A DNA stretch of 64,000 nt, from NCBI RefSeq assembly GCF_036010485.1, contig NZ_CP108568.1, positions 496,001 to 560,000 on the forward strand. Reading direction: 5' to 3'. Under the pieces are notes generated by a model. The model was given only the letters and a program-made list of their open reading frames with translations. It had not been told where the DNA came from and did no database searches. A program made the position numbers and the translations under genes. The first letter of the stretch is position 1; every line of letters begins with the position of its first letter. The DNA is from Streptomyces sp. NBC_01198 (GTDB taxonomy: Bacteria; Actinomycetota; Actinomycetes; Streptomycetales; Streptomycetaceae). Of the stretch, positions 50,026-57,328 are shown one piece after another.

Positions 50026-51894
50026 TCAGCCGGACTGCGGCACGTCGATCCGGTCGATGTCGGGCGCGTATCCGTCGGCGCCGCTGTCGAAGGTGATGGT
50101 GTTGGCGCCCGCCTTGAGCGCGAGCTGGACGGCGACGGTCTGGACGGTGCCCCAGTCGCCGGTGGACGGGAAGGGCAGGGATGTTCCGTTGCCGCTGTTG
50201 GAGCGGACCGTCACCGAGCGCGGATCACCGCTGGTGTAGGCGACCTTGACGGTGTAGATGCCGTCCTTCGCCGCCGTGACGTCGTTGAACCGCAGCGTGC
50301 CGCCCGCGTAGAGGTTGCCGACCTTGTGGCCACCGGAACAGGCCGCGCAGTCCGCGACGGAGGCGTTGCCGCCGAGGGTGTTGGCCGCGGACTCCGCCTC
50401 GTAGGCCGTCGTCACCAGCGCGTGGCCGGCCGGCTTGACGGTGAAGAGCCGGGAGCCGTGCGCGGGCAGTGCCCCGGTGATGCCGTCCCGGTACGACCCG
50501 AGGTTCTGCTTGTTCCACAGGTCACGCACCGAGGCGCTGCCGGCGAAGCCCAGCGACGCCCAGCCCGCGGTGACGGAGGCCGGCGCGCCGGCGAGGTTGA
50601 ACAGGGCGACGGTGTAGCTGCCGTCGGCGTTCTTCGCGGCCCACACCTGCTGGTCGCCCACCGGGGTGACCGGGCGCGCGACCGGCGAGGCGTTCTGGTC
50701 GACGGCGATGACCTCCCGGTTGGTCAGCAGGGAGACGCCGTAGCTGTCCAGCGCGGTGAGGTCGTCGCCGGTGAACAGCGGGGACTTGTTGATGGCCCAC
50801 AGCGTCAGATAGCTCTGCCGCTCGGCCTTGGTCAGGCCGTCCATCGCGCCGTTGCCGACGTCGACCGCGTCCAGGTCGTTCCAGCCGCCCGGACCCGCCT
50901 TGCTGCTCCACGCGGGGGCGTCCTGCCACCGGTTGTCGACCGAGTTCTCCCAGGTGACAAGGGTGTTGCAGTAGCACTCGACGTCGGTGTCGATCCGCCA
51001 GCCGTCGGAGTACCGCTGCCAGTCGGCCGCGTGGCCGATGTCCAGTGCCCAGGATATTTCGAGGTGGATGGGCCGGCCGGTGGCGGCGATGGCCTGCTGC
51101 CAGGCGGCGACGTCGGGGACGTTGTCGTAGTTGTCACCGGACTTGGCCGAGCCGGGACCGACGCCGTCCAGCTTGAGGAAGTCGTAGCCCCAGTCGGCGA
51201 AGGCCCGCGCCTGCGAGTCGACGTACTTCTGCGCGCAGGGGTTGCCGAAGTCCAGCTTGTAGGCGCTGTCCCAGCCGTTGGTGGTGCGCAGGTCCGGGTA
51301 GACGATGTCGGCGGTGGTGCAGCCGGGGGCGTTCCAGATCGGCACCTCGCCGTTGCCGTAGGCGCCCTTCTCCAGGCCGACGGGCAGGTAGATGCCGGCC
51401 TTGAGGCCCTTGGCGTGGATGTGGTCGGCCACCGGCTTCATGCCGTGCGGGAAGCGGACCGGGTCGGGCCGCTGCCGGCCGTACTGGTCATAGCCGGGCG
51501 TCCAGCTGTTGTCCATCCACCAGCCGGCGTCGATGTTGACGTAGTCGTAGCCGTACGGCTTCAGCGTGGTGGCGAGGGCGTCCGCCTGCTTCAGGACGTT
51601 CGCCTCGGTGAGGTAGCTGTAGCTGCCTTCCGGGTTGAGACCCGGATACTGCGAGGACTGCATGCTCCAGCTGGACCAGCCCATGTACGGCGTGGCGGCG
51701 GTGCCGCCCGCGGCTGCCGCCTGGGCGCCGGCGGCCGCAGGCGGGGCCGCGGGAGCGGCGGCCGCGGCACGGGCGCCGGCGGGCACGGCCGTCGCCAGGC
51801 CGGCCGTGACGGCCAGCACCAGCAGGGCTCTGAGCGACCGGCGCACGGGGCCGGTGGCGGCTCCGTGCGGGGCCGGGTAGGACGATGACCGCAT
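50026..51894 (-). CDS. GH27 alpha-galactosidase-like enzyme with C-terminal CBM35-like module
   Basis: A 622-residue secreted protein. A signal peptide (about 1-45) precedes the GH27 barrel: TPYMGWSSWSMQSS, YDYVNIDAGWW, then YDFLKLDGVG with the nucleophile Asp in FLKLDG, and later WNDLDAVDVGNGAM. A C-terminal region (about 500-622, TTAYEAESAANTLGG on) is CBM35-like. AGGAGG precedes ATG 51894. It would remove alpha-galactose or related alpha-linked sugars. The upstream ROK gene and a 23-base inverted repeat suggest sugar-controlled expression. Confidence 0.86.
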   Translation of the reverse strand: MRSSSYPAPHGAATGPVRRSLRALLVLAVTAGLATAVPAGARAAAAAPAAPPAAAGAQAAAAGGTAATPYMGWSSWSMQSSQYPGLNPEGSYSYLTEANVLKQADALATTLKPYGYDYVNIDAGWWMDNSWTPGYDQYGRQRPDPVRFPHGMKPVADHIHAKGLKAGIYLPVGLEKGAYGNGEVPIWNAPGCTTADIVYPDLRTTNGWDSAYKLDFGNPCAQKYVDSQARAFADWGYDFLKLDGVGPGSAKSGDNYDNVPDVAAWQQAIAATGRPIHLEISWALDIGHAADWQRYSDGWRIDTDVECYCNTLVTWENSVDNRWQDAPAWSSKAGPGGWNDLDAVDVGNGAMDGLTKAERQSYLTLWAINKSPLFTGDDLTALDSYGVSLLTNREVIAVDQNASPVARPVTPVGDQQVWAAKNADGSYTVALFNLAGAPASVTAGWASLGFAGSASVRDLWNKQNLGSYRDGITGALPAHGSRLFTVKPAGHALVTTAYEAESAANTLGGNASVADCAACSGGHKVGNLYAGGTLRFNDVTAAKDGIYTVKVAYTSGDPRSVTVRSNSGNGTSLPFPSTGDWGTVQTVAVQLALKAGANTITFDSGADGYAPDIDRIDVPQSG

Positions 51895-51934
51895 GGGGGG
51901 CGGACCTCCTGTCGGGGGTACGGGCAAGGGCGTG

Positions 51935-51957
51935 CCGGAACCGGGAGCGCGTTCCGG
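51935..51957. promoter_or_regulatory. Inverted repeat operator before GH27
   Basis: CCGGAAC-CGGGAGCGC-GTTCCGG: perfect seven-base arms with a nine-base spacer, 40 bases before the GH27 start and in the gap after the ROK gene. The ROK regulator is a likely binder. Confidence 0.55.
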
Positions 51958-52005
51958 GGCAGGGGGGGTCGGAGGGGAAGGGCGGCTCGGCGGCTGCCGC
52001 GGCGT

Positions 52006-53187
52006 CTAGTCCTGGGGGGTGTGGGGGCCGATGAAGGTCTGGATCGCGGTGGCCGCGGCGCCCCGCGCCCACTCCTCGAAGGGCAGCGGGCGAGTCATCA
52101 CGTCGCACTGTGCGGCGGTGCCGAAGGCCGAACTGGCGAAGGCGGTGCGGATGTCCTCGGCGAAGAGGTCGTAGGCGGCCAGTCCCTCACCGGAGATGAT
52201 CACCCGCTCTGGACCGAGGACGTTGACCACGGAACCGATGGCGCGGCCGATCGCCGCACCGGCCCGTGCGTAGACCTCCCTGGCCAGCGGGTCCCCGGCG
52301 CGGGCCAGTTCCAGGGCCTCGGCGGCGCCGGCCAGCGGCAGGCCGGTGGCGGCGCGGACGGCGCGCAGGATCGCCGGGTCCGACGCGATGCCTTCCACGC
52401 ATCCGCGGTTGCCGCAGTGGCACGGCGGCCCGAGCGGATCGATGGACAGGTGCCCGATCTCGCCGGCGACGCCGTGCGCCCCCGAGACCACCCGCCCGTG
52501 CACCACAAGACCGCAGCCGATGCCGGCGCCGACCGTCACCAGCGCGAAGTCGGACAGGCCCACTCCGGCCCCGAACCACTGTTCGGCCACGGTGAGCGCC
52601 CGCACGTCGTTGTCGACGGTGACCGGCAGCCCGGTCGCGGTGCCTGCGACGTCGGCGAGCGGTACGTCCCGCCAGTCCAGGAAGGGCGAGTAGCGCACCA
52701 CGCCGTCCACCCGGTCGACGTCGCCCGACACGGCGATGCCGAGACCGGACACCGGGACGCCGAACCCGTCCGCCTCCGTGAGGAGTTCCTGCACCATGGC
52801 GATGAGCGGCGGCAGCACCGCCGCGGGCTCGCGCCCGCCGAGCGGCGCGTGCCGGGCGACCCGGATGCGGCAGCACAGGTCGGTGAGCACGGCGATGATC
52901 TCGTCGCCCGTCACCTTGACACCGATGAACAGCGCCCTGCCGCCGTCCACCCGCACCAGGTTGGCCGGGCGTCCGACGGCGGGCCGCGCGTCCTCGTCCA
53001 GGTCCTCGACCAGGTAGCCGACCTCCATCAGCGGGCGTACCGCCTTGGTGACCGCGGCCGGCGACAGCCTGGTCCGCCGGGCGATCTCGGACCGGGTGAG
53101 CGGGCCGCGGGACAGCACGGTGGTGAAGACCAGGGAGGCGGCAGGCGTCGTCGCCGGGACCGTCGCGTGCAGAGGGGCTGGGCGCAT
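52006..53187 (-). CDS. ROK-family transcriptional repressor
   Basis: A 393-residue protein. The winged helix (LTRSEIARRTRLSPAAVTKAVRPLMEVGYL, about 29-58) is followed by a ROK domain: DVDRVDGVVRYSP, DNDVRALTVAEQWFG, GEIGHLSIDPLGPPCHCGNRGCVEG (CxCGxxGCxE zinc motif) and AIGRAIGSVVNVLGPERVIISG. It probably senses a sugar or sugar phosphate. The start ATG 53187 was chosen because a consensus promoter ends exactly seven bases upstream. It lies just upstream of GH27 and GH95 on the same strand. Confidence 0.9.
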   Translation of the reverse strand: MRPAPLHATVPATTPAASLVFTTVLSRGPLTRSEIARRTRLSPAAVTKAVRPLMEVGYLVEDLDEDARPAVGRPANLVRVDGGRALFIGVKVTGDEIIAVLTDLCCRIRVARHAPLGGREPAAVLPPLIAMVQELLTEADGFGVPVSGLGIAVSGDVDRVDGVVRYSPFLDWRDVPLADVAGTATGLPVTVDNDVRALTVAEQWFGAGVGLSDFALVTVGAGIGCGLVVHGRVVSGAHGVAGEIGHLSIDPLGPPCHCGNRGCVEGIASDPAILRAVRAATGLPLAGAAEALELARAGDPLAREVYARAGAAIGRAIGSVVNVLGPERVIISGEGLAAYDLFAEDIRTAFASSAFGTAAQCDVMTRPLPFEEWARGAAATAIQTFIGPHTPQD

Positions 53188-53194
53188 GGCCGGA

Positions 53195-53223
53195 AACATA
53201 GGATCATTCTTTTCCGCTGTCAA
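53195..53223 (-). promoter_or_regulatory. Consensus promoter of the ROK gene (leaderless)
   Basis: TTGACA (53218-53223), 17-base spacer, TATGTT (53195-53200), then seven bases to ATG 53187. This is the best match to a vegetative promoter in the window. The ATG inside the -10 box (53199) is in frame but cannot be the start. Confidence 0.8.
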
Positions 53224-53423
53224 CGAAAAAAGCAGAACCCTGCGGAACATCCCCCACAGCCCTCACCCGGCCTGCAAAAGATGCCGACCACCGGGGTATT
53301 GACGGATGATCGAAGGCGGGGTTGGCTGGTGGGGCCGCAGTGACAGCGGGGAAGGTGACGCGGGCGGGCAACCCCGGTCAGGCGGCCAACTGCCCACCGT
53401 CCAGAGGGAAGCAGACATCCGAC

Positions 53424-53456
53424 GTTCACCCGGGTGTCCCCTGGCGGTTGCCCGGC
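53424..53456 (+). promoter_or_regulatory. PHO box (PhoP-binding direct repeats)
   Basis: Three adjacent 11-base units: GTTCACCCGGG matches the streptomycete PHO-box consensus at all 11 positions; TGTCCCCTGGC and GGTTGCCCGGC match 8 each. CAGATT at 53462-53467 ends seven bases before ATG 53475. The box overlaps the -35 region, as in PhoP-activated promoters. Confidence 0.72.
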
Positions 53457-53474
53457 GCTGCCAGATTGCGCAGC

Positions 53475-55070
53475 ATGGACACACCTCACACGGGTATTGA
53501 CGCCAGGCTCGCAGCGAAGATGAGCATGGCGGAGCAGCACGAGTATCTGCGGTCCAAGGTGACGCGCCGTCGGATGGTGCTCGGCGGGATCGCCACCGCG
53601 GGCACGGTCGCCGCGTCCGGGCTGCTCAGCGGGGTCGCGCAGGCCCAGAGCACCAGCCCGGCACTGCTCACCCGGCCGGCCACCGACCACCACGTCGACG
53701 GAGCGCTGGTCGCCCCGTTCGGGCGGCACCTGCAGTTCGGGGCCGACCCGAAGACGCAGTTCACCATCTCCTGGCAGGTGCCGCTCGCGGTCCGCAAGCC
53801 GTTCGTGCGGATCGGCCTGCAGCCCTGGTCGCTCAGCCACAGGATCGAGGCCGAGGTCCGGGACCTGCACACCCCGCAGCTGCTGAACAGCAAGCTGCCG
53901 CCGGTCGACCAGTTCTACCTGCACACGCGGATCGACGGCCTGCGTCCCGGCACCACGTACTACTACGGCGTCGGCCACGAGGGCTTCGACCCGGCGACCT
54001 CGGCGGCCTTCGCCACCATCGGCTCGTTCACCACCGCGCCCGCGCGCAGCGAGCGCTTCACCTTCACCGCCTTCGGCGACCAGGGCGTCAGCTACCACGC
54101 GCTGGCCAACGACTCGCTGATCCTGGCGCAGAACCCGGCCTTCCACCTGCACGCGGGCGACATCTGCTACGCCGACCCGGACGGCTCCGGCCAGCAGAGC
54201 GACGCGGCCGACTACGACGCGCGCACCTGGGACTCCTTCCTGGCGCAGACCGAGTCGGTGTCGGCCCGGGTGCCGTGGATGGTCACCACCGGCAACCACG
54301 ACATGGAGGCCTGGTACTCGCCCAACGGCTACGGCGGCCAGGAGGCCCGCTGGACGCTGCCGGGCAACGGCCACGACCCGAAGAACCAGCCGGGCGCCTA
54401 CTCCTTCGTCTACGGCAACACCGCGGTGATCGCGCTCGACGCGAACGACGTGTCGTACGAGATCCCCGCCAACTACGGGATCACCGGCGGCAAGCAGACC
54501 GCGTGGCTGGACCGCACCCTGGCCGGCTACCGCGGCCGCCGGGAGATCGACTTCCTGGTGGTCTTCTTCCACCACTGCGCCTACTCGACCACCAACTCGC
54601 ACGCCTCCGACGGCGGCGTGCAGGCCGAGTGGGTGCCGATCTTCGAGAAGCACCAGGTCGACCTGGTGATCAACGGCCACAACCACGTCTACGAGCGGAC
54701 CGACGCGATCCGCAAGGGCGCGGTCGCGCACGCGGTGCCGATCGGGGAGACCACCCGTCCGGCCACCGACGGCACCGTCTACATCACCGCGGGCGGTGCG
54801 GGCCGCAGCCTCTACGACTTCCCGGCCCCCGACACCTTCGAGGGCAGCGAGAACCGGGTGGACACGGTGACCACCTGGCACTCGGCCAAGGGCGGCGCGC
54901 ACGTGGTGGACACCGTGCACTGGTCGCGGGTGCGCTACACCGGCTACTCGTTCGTCTCGGTGGACGTCGAACCTGCCCGCCCGGGCCGCGAGTCGACGCT
55001 GACGGTCTCCGCCATCGCCGAGACAGGGCGACGCATCGACCACTTCACGGTCGCGCGCCGCGCCAGGTAA
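53475..55070 (+). CDS. Tat-exported purple-acid-phosphatase-like metallophosphoesterase
   Basis: A 531-residue secreted enzyme. The Tat signal is in VTRRRMVLGGIATAGTVAASG. A fibronectin-like N-terminal domain (about 75-180, with LRPGTTYYYGVGHEG) precedes the catalytic domain: FTAFGDQG, HAGDICYAD, TTGNHDMEAWY, FFHHCAYSTTN and NGHNHVYERT, the di-metal ligands of the purple acid phosphatase/phosphoesterase group. It would release phosphate from organic phosphates outside the cell under low phosphate. The PHO box just upstream supports this. The start fits a leaderless mRNA. Confidence 0.9.
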   Translation: MDTPHTGIDARLAAKMSMAEQHEYLRSKVTRRRMVLGGIATAGTVAASGLLSGVAQAQSTSPALLTRPATDHHVDGALVAPFGRHLQFGADPKTQFTISWQVPLAVRKPFVRIGLQPWSLSHRIEAEVRDLHTPQLLNSKLPPVDQFYLHTRIDGLRPGTTYYYGVGHEGFDPATSAAFATIGSFTTAPARSERFTFTAFGDQGVSYHALANDSLILAQNPAFHLHAGDICYADPDGSGQQSDAADYDARTWDSFLAQTESVSARVPWMVTTGNHDMEAWYSPNGYGGQEARWTLPGNGHDPKNQPGAYSFVYGNTAVIALDANDVSYEIPANYGITGGKQTAWLDRTLAGYRGRREIDFLVVFFHHCAYSTTNSHASDGGVQAEWVPIFEKHQVDLVINGHNHVYERTDAIRKGAVAHAVPIGETTRPATDGTVYITAGGAGRSLYDFPAPDTFEGSENRVDTVTTWHSAKGGAHVVDTVHWSRVRYTGYSFVSVDVEPARPGRESTLTVSAIAETGRRIDHFTVARRAR

Positions 55071-55076
55071 TCGCCA

Positions 55077-55108
55077 CCGGCGGCCACGGGAGGTCCCGTG
55101 GCCGCCGG
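55077..55108. terminator. Bidirectional hairpin terminator
   Basis: A perfect 14-base-pair stem (CCGGCGGCCACGGG and complement) with a four-base loop between two convergent genes. Confidence 0.7.
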
Positions 55109-55142
55109 ACGGTTCAGGACCCGTCGGGTCCCGAGGGGCGGA

Positions 55143-55868
55143 TCACAGCGAGGCCTTGATCCGGCGCGGGGCGTCGAAGAACCGGCTGATGCCGCGTACG
55201 AGCGCGGGCGGGCGGGCCGCGCCGCGGGCCGAGACGTTGAGCACGTAGTAGACCTGCTCGATGGAGGGCGGGCCCACCGCCAGCGTCCTGACCGTGGCCT
55301 GGTGGACGGTGGCCTGGCCGGTGCGCACCAGGTAGGCCGCGATCATCGAGCCGGTACGGCCGACGCCGGCGCCGCAGTGCACGTACACCGGCCCCGGCGA
55401 CTGCCGGACGACGGCGAGGAATTCGTCCACCTGACGCCTCGGGGGGGTCTGGCCGTCGCGGATCGGCAGCCGGACCGCGGTGATGCCGGCCCGGGCGGGG
55501 CGGGCCAGTTCATCGGCGGGCAGGTGCTCGGCGCGCAGGTCGACCACGGTGCTGATGCCCTGCCGGGCGAGTTCGCGGTAGCCGGCCTGGGCGGGTGCCG
55601 AGCCGCGCCACACCTTGCCGTCGACGCGCAGGAAGTGGTTGATGCCGGCCGCGGTGTGCCGCCCGCCGGAGGCGTCGTGGCGGGCCCAGCCGGTCAGCGC
55701 GAGCATGCCGCCGGCCGAGCCGGCCCACAGCACGCCGTAGCCGAGCAGCGCGAGGACCAGGAACTTCGCCAGCCGGCGCGGCAGTTGCCGGTACGTGAGA
55801 GGTGGTCGCGGGGCCGGGGCGAGGACGGGTGGGGGCGGGGCGACGGGGGGAGCCGGGGACGGGGGCAA
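55143..55868 (-). CDS. Membrane-anchored dual-specificity/tyrosine phosphatase-like protein
   Basis: A protein of about 241 residues. Its Pro-rich start is followed by one hydrophobic helix (LAKFLVLALLGYGVLWAGSAG, about 34-54). The phosphatase domain carries the CX5R signature in VHCGAGVGRTGSMIAAYLVR (about 165-184) and an upstream general acid region (LPIRDGQTPPRRQVDEF). The start codon is uncertain: the open frame begins with TTG at 55868 without a good ribosome-binding site and no better codon is in frame. It may dephosphorylate proteins or phospholipids at the membrane. Confidence 0.75.
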   Translation of the reverse strand: MPPSPAPPVAPPPPVLAPAPRPPLTYRQLPRRLAKFLVLALLGYGVLWAGSAGGMLALTGWARHDASGGRHTAAGINHFLRVDGKVWRGSAPAQAGYRELARQGISTVVDLRAEHLPADELARPARAGITAVRLPIRDGQTPPRRQVDEFLAVVRQSPGPVYVHCGAGVGRTGSMIAAYLVRTGQATVHQATVRTLAVGPPSIEQVYYVLNVSARGAARPPALVRGISRFFDAPRRIKASL

Positions 55869-55984
55869 GCGCGGGTCACCACCTGGGCGGAAGGCCGGGG
55901 ACGGGAGCCGCCGCAGCCGTGCCGGCGGCGGCGACCGTGCCAGCAGCGTACCTGCCGCCGCCGTGTCCCCCTCGGGCCTGACGG

Positions 55985-56449
55985 TCAGTGAGCGCGTATC
56001 GCGTCACCGTCGCCCAGCACCGTCGCGGTCGCCCGGTTGGCCGTCGCGTCCGTCAGGCAGCCGCGCAGCCGCAGCTTGTCGTGGGAGCTGAGCGCGGGGC
56101 GGACGACGGCCGCGTAGACCCCGCCGGAGAGCCGGTCGAGGCTCGCTGCCGGGCTGTCGGCGGACGTCGAGCGCCGGCAGCTCTCCCACAGGTCCTGGGC
56201 GGCGAGCCGGCGGGCCTGTTCGCTGTTGCCGCCGTGCACCTGGATCTGGAAGACCACGATGCTGGCGGCGGAGTTCGGCCGGGACTCGGCGCGGGTCTCG
56301 GTGGCGTCGGACAGGGCTCTGACGCCGAGGACCAGCAGCACGACGGCGATCAGCGAGCCGAGCACCGCGGCCGACGTGCGCAGCACGTGCGGACGCGGCA
56401 CGACAGGCCGGTCCTCCCACTGCGGCAGCGGGCCGCGGACGCCGCCCAC
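55985..56449 (-). CDS. Single-pass membrane protein of unknown function
   Basis: A 154-residue protein with a hydrophilic start, one membrane helix (AAVLGSLIAVVLLVLGVRALS, about 27-47) and an extracytoplasmic Ala/Arg-rich part with two cysteines (ESCRRST and RGCLTDATA). No family recognised. GTG 56449 has no clear ribosome-binding site, and the frame is open a little further upstream. It follows the chimeric gene on the same strand by 75 bases. Confidence 0.55.
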   Translation of the reverse strand: MGGVRGPLPQWEDRPVVPRPHVLRTSAAVLGSLIAVVLLVLGVRALSDATETRAESRPNSAASIVVFQIQVHGGNSEQARRLAAQDLWESCRRSTSADSPAASLDRLSGGVYAAVVRPALSSHDKLRLRGCLTDATANRATATVLGDGDAIRAH

Positions 56450-56524
56450 CGGGGCGGCCAGCGGGGCGAGCCGGCCCGCCAGGCGGCGTTCGGCGCCGGG
56501 GCGGGCGGTGAGGGCGGCGAACCG

Positions 56525-57058
56525 CTACACCACCCAGGCCAGTCCGGACAGCGCCGCTCCGGTCACCATCAGCACGGGGACGAACACGAAGGTCCGGCCC
56601 GTACCGTCAGGGGCGTCGCGGCGCGGGTCGCCGCCGAGCCAGCGGAAGGCGTTCGCCGACCGCTCGTCGCGGGAGTGCTCGAGACGCCGCCTGATCTCGT
56701 CGACGCGGCTGTCGGCCTCGGCGAGCCGCCGCTCGATCCGGCCCAGCCTGCCGAGCATCACCACCAGCACCAGGAAACCCTCGACGGCGAGCAGCAGGAC
56801 CCCCGCGACGATCGCGCGCTGCCACTCCCAGCGGTAGAGGTAGATCACCAGGTAGACGGCGGCGGCGCGCAGCGCGTCGCCACCGCCGGGGAGGCCGGGG
56901 GCGCGGCCGGCGGGCACGATCACGAAGCCGGGCAGTACCGGCAGGCCGGCCGCGGCGGCGCGGGCCAGGTTGGCGGCCTTCGCCCCGGACAGGCCCGGAT
57001 CCCGGGCGGTTGCGGTGTCCAGCGGCGCGACCGCGAGCGCGTCGGCGTCGATCTCCAT
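56525..57058 (-). CDS. PEP-synthase N-terminal fragment fused to a membrane/coiled-coil protein
   Basis: A 177-residue protein with a good ribosome-binding site (GGAAGGAG) before ATG 57058. Residues 15-47 (DPGLSGAKAANLARAAAAGLPVLPGFVIVP) match the start of PEP/pyruvate-binding phosphotransferases (GGKGANLxxLxxAGLPVPPGFVI). Then the sequence changes to hydrophobic helices (YLVIYLYRWEW..., about 65-105), a coiled-coil stretch (LGRIERRLAEADSRVDEIRRRLEHSRDE) and a final helix. The ATP-binding domain is missing, so this is not an active phosphotransferase. It reads as a chimera formed by deletion or fusion; the expression signals are intact. Confidence 0.65.
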   Translation of the reverse strand: MEIDADALAVAPLDTATARDPGLSGAKAANLARAAAAGLPVLPGFVIVPAGRAPGLPGGGDALRAAAVYLVIYLYRWEWQRAIVAGVLLLAVEGFLVLVVMLGRLGRIERRLAEADSRVDEIRRRLEHSRDERSANAFRWLGGDPRRDAPDGTGRTFVFVPVLMVTGAALSGLAWVV

Positions 57059-57274
57059 CAGGGCGCTCCTTCCCGGACGCCGCCGGCCCGGCGGCACCCA
57101 CCGCCCGGGCTGCGGGTGCCATGCCACCCGGGTGGTCTCTTCCTGCCCTGCTACCACGCTTTGTCACCGAAGTACCTTCCAGGCGCCGCAGGTTGGCCGC
57201 TTTCCGTGCACGGCACGGGCGCCGTGACACCGTGCCACCGCCCGGCCCGGCCCGAGGCGGCGGGGACAGCGAAA

Positions 57275-57309
57275 CCCCCCGGGGGCGGCCGGCGGCCGCC
57301 CCCGGGGGG
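57275..57309 (-). terminator. Hairpin terminator after copper oxidase
   Basis: A perfect 16-base-pair GC stem (left arm 57275-57290, right arm 57294-57309) with a three-base loop, 20 bases past the oxidase stop codon. Confidence 0.75.
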
Positions 57310-57328
57310 CGTGGGCTGGGACGGTGGT

